Assembly (NCBI GenBank): GCA_020725465.1
Contig: DYEY01000026.1
Span: 53,968 to 117,967, forward strand
Length of the DNA: 64,000 nucleotides
Direction: 5' to 3'
Origin: Dethiobacter sp.
Lineage (GTDB): Bacteria; Bacillota; Dethiobacteria; Dethiobacterales; Dethiobacteraceae
A program made the position numbers and the translations under genes. The notes beneath the pieces were generated by a model. That model saw only the letters and a list, made by a program, of their open reading frames with translations, was not told the origin of the DNA and did not search any database. Below are positions 56,593 through 64,000 of this stretch, piece by piece. Every line of letters starts with the position of its first letter. The first letter of the stretch is position 1.

Positions 56593-57231
56593 GTGCCTGA
56601 GCAGACTTTTTTCAACCTGCCCCCGGAAAAAAGAGGCAAAATTGTCGAGGCGGCCATAGATGAATTTGCCTGTCATTCAATTAAGACCGCCAGCATAGCC
56701 CGGATTGTAGAAGCGGCGGGAATACCACGGGGCAGCTTTTACCAGTACTTCACCGGCCTGAAGGATTTGTACCGCTATATAATTTCGGTTATCGCGGACA
56801 AGAAAATGGAAAAACTCACCGGGTTGCTGGCTGAGTTTGACAAATTGGATACGTTTGCCAAGCTTAGAGAGCTCTACCGGGCCGGGCTTGAGTTTGCCGC
56901 GGAAAACCCCAGGATGGCTTTGATCGGCAGCCATTTTATGAAAGAAAGCGAAGAACTTAGGAGTGAGATTATCGGAGAATACGGAGAAAAAGGCCAGGAA
57001 TTTTTTCGCGGTATACTGATGCAGGGCCTGGCGCGGGGAGAGATAGACGGGGCCGTTGATATTGACTTCATCTCCTTCCTCATGTTTACCATGAATACCG
57101 CCCTGGCTGACTACTACCTTGCCCGGCTTGATAAAGATGGCTTTATGCCGGACCTGGACCAATGGTTAAGCCTGGTGGACAAAATGCTGTATGTCGTTGA
57201 AAACGGCATCAGAAAAAGGGAAGGGAAGTGA
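56593..57231 (+). CDS. TetR-family transcriptional repressor
   Basis: A 212-residue protein with an N-terminal helix-turn-helix (about 10-56: IVEAAIDEFACHSIKTASIARIVEAAGIPRGSFYQYFTGLKDLY) and a helical ligand domain. GTG 56593 is preferred because AAGGAGG lies about eight bases upstream; two GTG codons upstream overlap that sequence. Three operators in its own promoter indicate autoregulation, and the ABC genes directly after it are the probable target. Confidence 0.92.
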   Translation: MPEQTFFNLPPEKRGKIVEAAIDEFACHSIKTASIARIVEAAGIPRGSFYQYFTGLKDLYRYIISVIADKKMEKLTGLLAEFDKLDTFAKLRELYRAGLEFAAENPRMALIGSHFMKESEELRSEIIGEYGEKGQEFFRGILMQGLARGEIDGAVDIDFISFLMFTMNTALADYYLARLDKDGFMPDLDQWLSLVDKMLYVVENGIRKREGK

Positions 57232-57235
57232 GAAA

Positions 57236-58087
57236 GTGATAAAGGTCCGAAATCTCAGGTACAAATACCCGAACAACAGGGAATACACCATCAAAGGGAT
57301 TGATTTTGAAATTCGTGAGGGAGAGATTTTTGGCTTTCTCGGCCCCAGCGCGGCCGGAAAGAGCACCACGCAAAAAATATTAATCAGGTTGCTTAAAGGG
57401 TATGAAGGGGAAATAGAGTACAACGGCAAATCGCTCCTCAGTTACCGTGACGATTTTTACGAGGACATCGGTGTTTGTTTTGAGATGCCTATTTCCTTCT
57501 CCAAGCTGACAGCCATGGAAAACCTGGAGTTTTTTAAAAAGCTTTACCGGCGGACGGTGGACGTGGAGCCGCTCTTAAAGCGCATGGGCCTGTGGGAGGA
57601 CCGTGACAAAAAGGCGGGGGAATACTCCAAGGGCATGAAAATCCGGCTGAATTTCATCAGGGCCATGCTAAACAACCCCAGGGTGCTGTTTCTTGACGAG
57701 CCTACCAACGGCCTTGACCCGGTTAATGCCCGCATTATGAAAGACATGATCCTTGAGTTTAAAGAGCGGGGCGGCACGGTGTTTTTGACCAGCCATATCA
57801 TGAGCGACGTGGATGAGCTATGTGACCGGGTCGCTTTCATTGTGGACGGCCTGCTGCGCGAGGAAGATTCGCCGCGCAACCTGAAATTAAAGTACGGTAA
57901 ACGGACGGTGAAGGTGGAGTATAAAGAAAACGGGAACCTGGTGGCCAGGGAGTTTGGCATGGCGGAGATTAGGACGCCGGCATTCTTTGAACTGCTGCAG
58001 TCTAAGGAAATTGAGACTATTCACAGCGGGGAAACAACCCTGGAGGATATCTTTATCCAGGTGACGGGGGTGGCATTACGTGGATAG
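57236..58087 (+). CDS. ABC transporter ATP-binding protein
   Basis: A 283-residue ATPase with Walker A GPSAAGKST, a signature reading YSKGMKIRLNF instead of LSGGQ, Walker B VLFLDEPTNGLDP and the switch histidine in LTSHIMSDV. It resembles the DRA/ABC-2 class that powers drug or lipid export. GTG 57236 is four bases after tetR. It works with the two following permeases. Confidence 0.94.
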   Translation: MIKVRNLRYKYPNNREYTIKGIDFEIREGEIFGFLGPSAAGKSTTQKILIRLLKGYEGEIEYNGKSLLSYRDDFYEDIGVCFEMPISFSKLTAMENLEFFKKLYRRTVDVEPLLKRMGLWEDRDKKAGEYSKGMKIRLNFIRAMLNNPRVLFLDEPTNGLDPVNARIMKDMILEFKERGGTVFLTSHIMSDVDELCDRVAFIVDGLLREEDSPRNLKLKYGKRTVKVEYKENGNLVAREFGMAEIRTPAFFELLQSKEIETIHSGETTLEDIFIQVTGVALRG

Positions 58088-58805
58088 GTTGCTGGTTCTG
58101 GTAAAAGGGGAATTCAACCGCCTGAACAAGTATAACCTGTTTACCGCTCATTTTGTGGTACTGATGGTTTGGGTGGGGCTGGCCTGGTTTTTTGAGGCGG
58201 CTGAACTGAAGGCTTTTGTGCCGTTCATCTTCCTGATGGACGCCACCATGATGACTATTTTGCTGGTGGGCGCCACGCTGTTTTATGAAAAACAGGAGCA
58301 CACCATTAACTCCATTATGGTTTCACCTGTTACCGGGGACCAATACCTGCTTTCCAAGGTGGTTGTGAATGTTTTAAATTCCTTTGTTACCGTGGTGTTT
58401 ATCTCCGCGGCGCTTTACTTTATGAAGGGAGTTGTTTACAACTACTTTCTTTTGGTGCCAGCTGTTGTTGTGGTGGCAGCATCCCACACCATTATCGGTA
58501 TCTGGCTTTCCTATCATGCCAAAAGTTTTTCATCGCTTTTGGTCAACTATATTATTTATGTTTTTGTGTTTCTTTTGCCAACGGTATTGGCTATGCTGGG
58601 CATCATCGGCGAGGCGGCGGCCCGGTTCCTGATCGTGCTGCCGCCGGATACTGCCAACATACTGATCAGCGCTATGGTCAGGGAAGTTGACCCCTGGCGG
58701 CTGGTGTTCGGCTACGCCTACCTGATTTTGCTGTCGGTGGTGCTGTACAGGTATATAGTCAGGCCGTGGTTCGACTGGTATGTCATGCGCGAAGTGGGGG
58801 TGTAG
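58080..58805 (+). CDS. ABC-2 type transporter permease 1
   Basis: A 241-residue protein with six predicted membrane segments and the ABC-2 permease pattern (EKQEHTINSIMVSPVTGDQYLLSKVV). GTG 58080 overlaps the ATPase gene by eight bases. Confidence 0.88.
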   Translation: MDRLLVLVKGEFNRLNKYNLFTAHFVVLMVWVGLAWFFEAAELKAFVPFIFLMDATMMTILLVGATLFYEKQEHTINSIMVSPVTGDQYLLSKVVVNVLNSFVTVVFISAALYFMKGVVYNYFLLVPAVVVVAASHTIIGIWLSYHAKSFSSLLVNYIIYVFVFLLPTVLAMLGIIGEAAARFLIVLPPDTANILISAMVREVDPWRLVFGYAYLILLSVVLYRYIVRPWFDWYVMREVGV

Positions 58806-58807
58806 GG

Positions 58808-59533
58808 ATGTTTGCCACCATGGCCAGGTTTGAGTTTATGAATATCATCCGGGAAAGGATGACCGCGGTAATGCTCCTTTGGCCGCTGGTGATCGGCGGC
58901 CTGGCTAAGTATGCCATCCACCGGGGAATAGTAGAGGGGCAGGCAGCGGCTGTCATCGCCATGTTTATGACCCTTGTGGCAGGGCATATCTTTGGCGCCA
59001 TGGCCGGGTTTTCACTGCTGGACGACCGTGACGACCAGGTATTTGCCTCCATCCAGATCTCTCCGGTCTCACTAAGGCTCTATATCTGGTTCAAGATTTG
59101 TTTTGTCTGGGCACTGGCTGTTTTGGCCGGGTTCCTGATTATCTGGCTGGTAGGGATTGCCGGTATGGCCATAGTGGAAGTTTTGTCGGTTTCTCTGTTG
59201 TCGGCCCTGCAGGTACCCATTGTAGCCTTTCTGGTTAATTCCTTTGCCAAAAACAAGGTGGAGGGCTTTGTGACCATGAAGGCTTCCGGCTTCCTTTTAA
59301 TGTTTCCCATCGGCGGTTTCTTTTTCCTGGACGCCCGGGAATGGCTGTTTGCGCTGGCTCCTGCCCACTGGGCGGCCAAAGCGGTCCAGTATGTTATGCT
59401 GAGGCCGCTGGTTGAGGCAGGGTTTGTCAGCATGAACCTGAATTTTTACCAGTATATTGGTCTTGGGATGTTGTATAACCTGGTTCTGATTGCGGCGGTC
59501 TATAAATTTTTCCTGAAGAAAAACGAATTCTAA
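58808..59533 (+). CDS. ABC-2 type transporter permease 2
   Basis: A 241-residue permease with six membrane segments and a similar cytosolic loop (DRDDQVFASIQISPVSLRLYIWFKI). It begins two bases after permease 1, so the exporter is probably a heterodimer. Confidence 0.87.
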   Translation: MFATMARFEFMNIIRERMTAVMLLWPLVIGGLAKYAIHRGIVEGQAAAVIAMFMTLVAGHIFGAMAGFSLLDDRDDQVFASIQISPVSLRLYIWFKICFVWALAVLAGFLIIWLVGIAGMAIVEVLSVSLLSALQVPIVAFLVNSFAKNKVEGFVTMKASGFLLMFPIGGFFFLDAREWLFALAPAHWAAKAVQYVMLRPLVEAGFVSMNLNFYQYIGLGMLYNLVLIAAVYKFFLKKNEF

Positions 59534-59546
59534 AGGAGGTGGCGCA

Positions 59547-59741
59547 ATGTCAGCCTGGTCCGTTATCCTGTTTTTGCTGGCTGTTCTTTATGTTTTCGGA
59601 GCCATTTTTGAGTTTCCCATTTTGTTTGAGGGCAACCCCAAAACGAGGCTCATTATGGCCAAAATCGGCAGGAAAAACTTAAAAATTGTCCTTCTTGTAT
59701 TTGGAGTGGTATTCATTGTCCTGGCAGCTGTTTTTAGGTAG
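59547..59741 (+). CDS. Small membrane protein of the ABC exporter operon
   Basis: A 64-residue protein with two hydrophobic segments (about 4-25 and 42-62) and a basic middle (KTRLIMAKIGRKNLK). AAAGGAGG lies upstream. No family recognised; its place at the end of the exporter operon suggests an accessory subunit. Confidence 0.7.
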   Translation: MSAWSVILFLLAVLYVFGAIFEFPILFEGNPKTRLIMAKIGRKNLKIVLLVFGVVFIVLAAVFR

Positions 59742-59773
59742 CGCAAAGAAAACGGGATAACGCAGTTATGGGC

Positions 59774-59803
59774 AAAGCCCGGGAGGTTCCCTTCCCGGGC
59801 TTT
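59774..59803. terminator. Hairpin after the exporter operon
   Basis: Eleven-base perfect stem AAAGCCCGGGA / TCCCGGGCTTT; the tail TTTGAACC is a poor T-run. Confidence 0.6.
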
Positions 59804-59828
59804 GAACCCGTAAGGGGGTAAAATAATA

Positions 59829-59857
59829 TTTAATATTCAGGCAACTTCTGCTATAAT
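59829..59857 (+). promoter_or_regulatory. Extended -10 promoter of the acyl-CoA dehydrogenase gene
   Basis: TGC-TATAAT (59849-59857) forms an extended -10 box; the -35 region TTTAAT at 17 bases is weak. Confidence 0.6.
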
Positions 59858-59927
59858 GTTTGCACAGCGTAAATTTTAAACGGGGAAAGAACCGCCGGGG
59901 GCGGTAACATGACCGGAGGTGACAAAA

Positions 59928-61625
59928 TTGATATTGTTAAATCCCAAGAGGTACACCCGTGAGTACCCGGACGCCAGTTCGCGGGAAATAATGCAAAAGA
60001 CCATAGAGTTTTTCGAGAATAAGGGCAAGAGAAAGCTAAAAGAACATGACCGGGAGCGGGTGTGGTATGAGGATTTTTTGACGTTCCTTAAAGAAAATGA
60101 GATATTATACAACCTGCTGACGCCACCCGCTTACGGTGAAAAAGACTGCCGCTGGGATACCTGGCGGAACTGCGGATTTAATGAAATAACCGCTTTTTAC
60201 GGGCTGCATTACTGGTATACCTGGCAGGTATCCATCCTTGGCCTTGGGCCCATCTGGATGGGGCAGAACGAGGAAGCCAAGCAGAAAGCGGCCCGCCTCC
60301 TGAAGCAGGGAGAGGTATTCGCCTTCGGCCTGTCGGAGCGGGCGCACGGTGCCGATATCTATGCCACCGAAATGACACTGTCGCCGCAAAGCAACGGCAC
60401 TTACCTGGCTAACGGACAGAAATACTACATAGGCAATGGCAATGTGGCGGAAATGGTATCCACTTTCGGCAAAATGGCCGGGAGCGGCGAGTATGTCTTC
60501 TTTGTTGCCAACTGGCGGCATAAAAATTACGAGCTGGTTAAAAATGTGGTCAATTCACAGTCCTACGTGGCTGACTTTATCCTGCGCGATTATCCGGTGA
60601 CAGAGGCTGATATCCTGTCACAGGGCCAGCAAGCCTGGGATTCGGCGCTGAACACGGTGAACGTGGGTAAATATAACCTGGGCTGGGCTTCCATCGGTAT
60701 CTGCACCCACGCCTTCTACGAGGCGTTGAACCACGCGGCCGGCCGCCGCCTGTACGGAATGTATGTCACCGATTTCCCCCACGTAAAGCAGATGTTGGTG
60801 GACGCTTATGCGCGCCTGGTGGCCATGAAGCTGTTTGCCCTGCGGGCCTGCGACTACCAGCGGGTAGCAACGCCTGAGGACCGGCGTTACCTTCTGTATA
60901 ACCCCACGGTTAAAATGAAAGTCACCACCCAGGGCGAAGAAGTGATAAACCTGCTGTGGGACGTCATCGCTGCCAAAGGCTTTGAGCGGGATACCTATTT
61001 TGAAATGGCCAGCCGTGATATCCGCGCTCTGCCCAAGCTGGAGGGAACGGTCCATGTCAATATCGCGCTGATTGTCAAGTTTATGCCCAACTATTTCTTT
61101 TTCCCACAGGAGTATCCGGAGGTGGCACGCCAGGACCAGGCGGCGCACGACGGCTTCCTCTTTAACCAGGGCGGTGCCGGCGGCCTTGGCAAGATCCGCT
61201 TCCACGACTACGCGCCGGTCTTTGCTTCTTTTGCTCTGCCCAATGTCGCTGTCTTCGCAGAACAGGTGGCTCTCTTCAAAGAGTTCCTGGCCGCCGCCAC
61301 GCCGGACGAAGGCCAGCGGCGGGATACCGACTTCCTGCTGGCCCTTGGGGAGTTGTTCACCCTGGTGGTGTACGCCCAGCTCATTCTGGAGAACGCTGGT
61401 ATCTACCGGGTGGAAGATGACCTGGTGGACCAGATCTTCGACTGCTTTGTGCGTGACTTCAGCAAATTCGCCCTGCAGCTATACGGCAAGCCAAGCAGCT
61501 CGCCCCGGCAGATGGACTACTTGCTGAGAATGATCAGAAAACCGGCGGTGGACCATGCCCGGTATAACCGGGTGTGGGAAAATCATGTTTTAGCTCTCAA
61601 CGGCGCCTACGAAATGAACCAATAG
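59928..61625 (+). CDS. Acyl-CoA dehydrogenase family protein
   Basis: A 565-residue flavoprotein with the acyl-CoA dehydrogenase pattern (FGLSERAHGADIYATEMTLS, GQKYYIGNG, YGMYVTDFPHVKQMLVDAYARLVAMKL) and a C-terminal extension of about 150 residues. It is longer than the usual 380, so it belongs to the long branch. The substrate is unknown and no electron-transfer flavoprotein gene is nearby. TTG 59928 is the likely start, five bases after GGAGGTGA; a GTG at 59919 overlaps that sequence. Confidence 0.85.
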   Translation: MILLNPKRYTREYPDASSREIMQKTIEFFENKGKRKLKEHDRERVWYEDFLTFLKENEILYNLLTPPAYGEKDCRWDTWRNCGFNEITAFYGLHYWYTWQVSILGLGPIWMGQNEEAKQKAARLLKQGEVFAFGLSERAHGADIYATEMTLSPQSNGTYLANGQKYYIGNGNVAEMVSTFGKMAGSGEYVFFVANWRHKNYELVKNVVNSQSYVADFILRDYPVTEADILSQGQQAWDSALNTVNVGKYNLGWASIGICTHAFYEALNHAAGRRLYGMYVTDFPHVKQMLVDAYARLVAMKLFALRACDYQRVATPEDRRYLLYNPTVKMKVTTQGEEVINLLWDVIAAKGFERDTYFEMASRDIRALPKLEGTVHVNIALIVKFMPNYFFFPQEYPEVARQDQAAHDGFLFNQGGAGGLGKIRFHDYAPVFASFALPNVAVFAEQVALFKEFLAAATPDEGQRRDTDFLLALGELFTLVVYAQLILENAGIYRVEDDLVDQIFDCFVRDFSKFALQLYGKPSSSPRQMDYLLRMIRKPAVDHARYNRVWENHVLALNGAYEMNQ

Positions 61626-61626
61626 T

Positions 61627-61655
61627 TAAAAAGGGGGCCGCCTGGCCTCTTTTTG
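61627..61655. terminator. Bidirectional terminator
   Basis: A-rich to T-rich stem AAAAAGGGG / CCTCTTTTT (one G-U pair) between the convergent acyl-CoA dehydrogenase and M23 genes. Confidence 0.75.
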
Positions 61656-61662
61656 CAGTCGG

Positions 61663-62640
61663 TTAAGGAACAAAGAGGTTGAGAGGATTATTCTCCAGTA
61701 TCAGCCAGGGGTTGATGGCGGTGGTGCCGATGCTCATGGTCCAGTGCAGGTGAGGGCCGGTGGAAAAGCCGGTGGAGCCCACGGTGCCTATAACCTGCCC
61801 TCTTTCCACCATGTTTCCCTCCGACACGAGGATTTTCTCCAGGTGGTAGTAGCAGCTGAACAGGTTAAGGCCATGATCGATTATTACGGTATTGCCGGGT
61901 GAATGCAGGGGGCCACTGAGGGTGACCCGCCCTGAATTGGTGGCTTTTACCGGGGTGCCGGCGGGGACGCCGCCGATATCCAGGCCGGAATGGCGGGAGG
62001 GGTTGGCGTTGTTGACGTAGCGGGTCAGCCCAAACTCGGTGGTAATCCTGCCTTGTACCGGCATCAGGAAATCTTCCTGCCACAGGGGGGAGGGAAAAGT
62101 GGCCGAGCGGGCCGCCGTTAATTTTTTGATATCCTGGGCCAGGCGGTCGTCGGTCCTCACCGCCTGCTGGGAGGGTGTAACGGTCAGGTACTGCGTTTTG
62201 AACTCTTTCCCGGCTACTGTCAGGGGTACAGTTTCTTCCGCCAGCAGCCAGCCGTCCCGGAAAATATGCATTCTGATAAAATAATCACCGGGTTTGGCGT
62301 TATAGCTGACGGGAACCAGGGTCTGCCAGGCGCCGCCATGCCAGTAAAAGCGGACCGGCTTTCCCGAATGTCCGGCCACGGCTACGATTTCGCCGGTTTC
62401 GTCCAGATTATCCACCCGGACAGCGAAAAAGTCGCCCAGGGGGATTTCGGCGGCGGAGAGCCGGATGACAGGATGCGGTTTTGCCTCAAGGGTAAAATAC
62501 CCGGTGGCTTCCCATGCCCTGCGGGCCGGAGGGGCCGGAGGCTGCGGCACATTACCGGTGCCGGATGGCGTATTAGAGCGATATACCGGTACAGCCAGAG
62601 CCAGCAGTAATAAAAAGGCAAAGAAAGATTTTTTGGTCAT
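61663..62640 (-). CDS. Secreted or anchored M23 peptidase
   Basis: A 325-residue protein with an N-terminal signal or anchor segment (about 5-22), a middle domain (about 35-170) with immunoglobulin-like strand patterns and a C-terminal M23 domain at about 190-320. The metal motifs RHSGLDIG, CYYHLEK and HLHWTM are present. ATG 62640 is preferred to one at 62682 because it places the hydrophobic segment at the N-terminus; AGGAG lies about ten bases upstream. Confidence 0.88.
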   Translation of the reverse strand: MTKKSFFAFLLLLALAVPVYRSNTPSGTGNVPQPPAPPARRAWEATGYFTLEAKPHPVIRLSAAEIPLGDFFAVRVDNLDETGEIVAVAGHSGKPVRFYWHGGAWQTLVPVSYNAKPGDYFIRMHIFRDGWLLAEETVPLTVAGKEFKTQYLTVTPSQQAVRTDDRLAQDIKKLTAARSATFPSPLWQEDFLMPVQGRITTEFGLTRYVNNANPSRHSGLDIGGVPAGTPVKATNSGRVTLSGPLHSPGNTVIIDHGLNLFSCYYHLEKILVSEGNMVERGQVIGTVGSTGFSTGPHLHWTMSIGTTAINPWLILENNPLNLFVP

Positions 62641-62793
62641 CACGCCGCGGCTCCTCGTGTCTTTGGTGTAACCATAATTCAACCAGGCCCTGCGGTTTAC
62701 CTGCCGGGTACCAAAAAACCGCTGGCAGGAAAATCGGCAGCCGGAGCCAATAATTAAGTTTTAAGGATAAACAATATGGGGGAGGCAAGGGAA

Positions 62794-63564
62794 ATGGCAG
62801 CACCGGAAATGAGCTGTGACCTGGCAGAGCAGGTTTGCCTGGTGACCGGCGCCAGCCGGGGCATTGGTTTTGAGATTGCCCGGAGGTTTTTGGCGCAGGG
62901 GGCAAAAGTGGCAATCTGTGCCCGCAAGGAAGCGGGCCTTGGTGAGGCGGCGGAAAGACTGGGAGGCGGCCACCGGTTGCTGGCGGTAAAGGCGCATGTG
63001 GCTGTGGAAGAAGACGTAAAAAGCATGTTCAGTCAGGTGCTGGAGCGGTTCGGGCGCCTTGATGTGCTGGTGAACAATGCCGGGATGAACCTGTTTGTGC
63101 CGGCGGTAACTGAGGCCGGGTTTTCCCTGTGGCAAAAGATAATGGAGTCCAACCTAAACGGAATGTTTTTGTGCTCACAAGCGGCGGCAGCGGTGATGAA
63201 AGAGCAAAGGCAAGGTAAAATTATCAGCATTTCATCGCTGGCGGCCAGGCAGGTGGCTCCGGGCATGGGAATTTACGGTGTGGCTAAAGCGGCCATGGAG
63301 ATGCTGACCAAAGTGCTGGCGGCAGAGCTGGCTTTTTACAACATACAGGTTAACGCAGTGGCTCCGGGTATGGTCAGAACCGGTTTCAGCCAGCCCTTTT
63401 GGTCCAATGAAGATGTCTGCCGTCAGATTGTAAATGCTATCCCTGCCGGCAGGTTGGCCGAGCCCCGTGACGTGGCTGACCTGGTGCTGTTCCTTGCTTC
63501 CCCGGCGGCAGACTATCTTACGGGCCAAATTATACTGCTGGACGGAGGCGCATCGCTGGTCTGA
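62794..63564 (+). CDS. Short-chain dehydrogenase/reductase
   Basis: A 256-residue SDR with the cofactor motif VTGASRGIGFEIARR, NNAG, and the catalytic Ser-Tyr-Lys in ISSLAARQ...YGVAKAA, ending in GQIILLDGGASL. It resembles the 3-oxoacyl-ACP reductase branch; the substrate is not determined. Start 62794 follows GGGGGAGG; an ATG at 62776 after AAGGA is an alternative. Confidence 0.9.
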   Translation: MAAPEMSCDLAEQVCLVTGASRGIGFEIARRFLAQGAKVAICARKEAGLGEAAERLGGGHRLLAVKAHVAVEEDVKSMFSQVLERFGRLDVLVNNAGMNLFVPAVTEAGFSLWQKIMESNLNGMFLCSQAAAAVMKEQRQGKIISISSLAARQVAPGMGIYGVAKAAMEMLTKVLAAELAFYNIQVNAVAPGMVRTGFSQPFWSNEDVCRQIVNAIPAGRLAEPRDVADLVLFLASPAADYLTGQIILLDGGASLV

Positions 63565-63622
63565 AGCTGGGCAATCCTGCCTGATTAAGCTGAAAATGGC
63601 TCCGGCCGGGGCAAACTTATAT

Positions 63623-63651
63623 TTGAAATCTCCCTGCCGGGGTGGTATAAT
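63623..63651 (+). promoter_or_regulatory. Promoter of tRNA-Ser (GGA) and probably the SRP RNA
   Basis: TTGAAA (63623-63628), 17 bases, TATAAT (63646-63651). Confidence 0.85.
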
Positions 63652-63708
63652 AATTAGGCGCACCGGTAAGCGTCCCCGGTGCCTGTCTGAATATCTAATG
63701 TGTAGTCC

Positions 63709-63804
63709 GGAGAGATGGCTGAGCTGGACGAAGGCGCTCGCCTGGAAAGCGAGTAGACGGGGCAAAACCTTGTCTCGAGGGTTCGAATCCCTCTCTCTCC
63801 GCCA
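63709..63804 (+). tRNA. tRNA-Ser (GGA)
   Basis: Acceptor stem GGAGAGA / TCTCTCC, encoded CCA, anticodon loop CTGGAAA giving GGA, long variable arm. It matches the UCC specifier of the serS T-box. Confidence 0.97.
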
Positions 63805-63817
63805 TTTTATTTACAGT

Positions 63818-64000
63818 TTGGCCGTGCTAGACGGGGAGGTAGCGGTGCCCTGAACCTGCAACCCGCTGTAGCAGGGTTGAACTCCTGTCCCCGGCCCCGT
63901 ATTTTCAGGGTCTGACCCGGAAAAGTGGTGTTGACGGCCGGGTCCCGTGCGGCGTGAGCCTGTGAACCCCGTCAGGTCCGGAAGGAAGCAGCGGTAAGCA
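63818..64000 (+). ncRNA. ffs: Signal recognition particle RNA, large bacterial type (partial)
   Basis: GCCGTGCTAGACGGGGAGGT at 63821 and AGCGGTGCCCTGAACCTGCA resemble the 5' domain of Bacillus-type SRP RNA with its Alu region. The Ffh-binding signature GTCAGGTCCGGAAGGAAGCA lies at 63970-63989. The 3' end lies beyond the window. Confidence 0.95.

Noticed and set aside
63434..63853. Plus-strand frame of 139 codons over the SDR end and tRNA-Ser(GGA)
   Set aside because: Out of frame with the SDR gene and reads through a tRNA.

Overview
The window is the chromosomal origin region of a GC-rich, low-insertion Firmicute, most likely a Clostridia of the Peptococcaceae / Desulfotomaculum-Pelotomaculum type. 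The evidence is the rpmH-oriC-dnaA-dnaN-recF-remB-gyrB-gyrA order, paired ParB and Noc proteins, T-box leaders before serS and ilvD, and a tRNA-Ser plus large signal-recognition-particle RNA at the right edge. Genus cannot be fixed from the sequence alone. No insertion sequence, prophage or CRISPR array was seen. Nearly all genes left of position 11,500 read leftward and most to the right read rightward, as expected for genes co-oriented with replication forks leaving oriC.

Layout. 1-5,300: a bactofilin, an M23 peptidase, two small membrane proteins, then the segregation genes parB and parA with two parS sites, and noc. 5,300-11,400: the classical leftward block rsmG-mnmG-mnmE-khpB-yidC-yidD-rnpA-rpmH, driven by a consensus promoter next to oriC. 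11,400-13,350: bipartite oriC with DnaA boxes on both sides of dnaA. 13,350-22,130: dnaN, recF, a DUF721/DciA-like gene, remB, gyrB, gyrA and a membrane-anchored flavoprotein. 22,150-32,010: a pyruvate/oxaloacetate carboxyltransferase, a convergent ilvE, and an isoleucine T-box-controlled ilvD-ilvB-ilvN-ilvC-leuC-leuD operon. 32,220-37,130: an EF-G paralogue, ddl and the PLP synthase pair pdxS-pdxT. 37,240-43,180: family 4 uracil-DNA glycosylase, a two-component system and two GerMN lipoproteins, arranged like actinobacterial mtrA-mtrB-lpqB. 43,200-46,750: argS, then a fluoride riboswitch controlling a cation/proton antiporter and a CBS protein. 46,700-53,700: a Gdt1-type transporter, T-box-serS, an SPFH protein with a ribbon-helix-helix protein, tRNA genes, an unassigned structured RNA, hpt, a kinase-nuclease-like fusion, tRNA-Arg(ACG) and tadA. 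53,880-59,740: a four-domain persulfide-handling flavoprotein behind a CsoR/CstR-like operator, then a TetR-controlled ABC exporter with three palindromic operators. 59,850-64,000: an acyl-CoA dehydrogenase-like protein, a second M23 protein, an SDR, tRNA-Ser(GGA) and the start of the SRP RNA.

Co-operation. ParA/ParB/parS, Noc, DnaA, DnaN, RecF and gyrase form the replication and segregation core. The ilv/leu genes make branched-chain amino acids but lack leuA and leuB here. SerS sits with all four serine tRNA isoacceptors (UGA, GCU, CGA, GGA), and tadA follows the tRNA-Arg(ACG) whose wobble base its product deaminates. The most noteworthy items are the roughly 265-nt RNA at 50,723-50,987 with its own promoter, closing stem and U-tract; the rearranged LpqB-like lipoprotein; the fluoride-switched antiporter operon; and the persulfide reductase-rhodanese-TusA-DsrE fusion.
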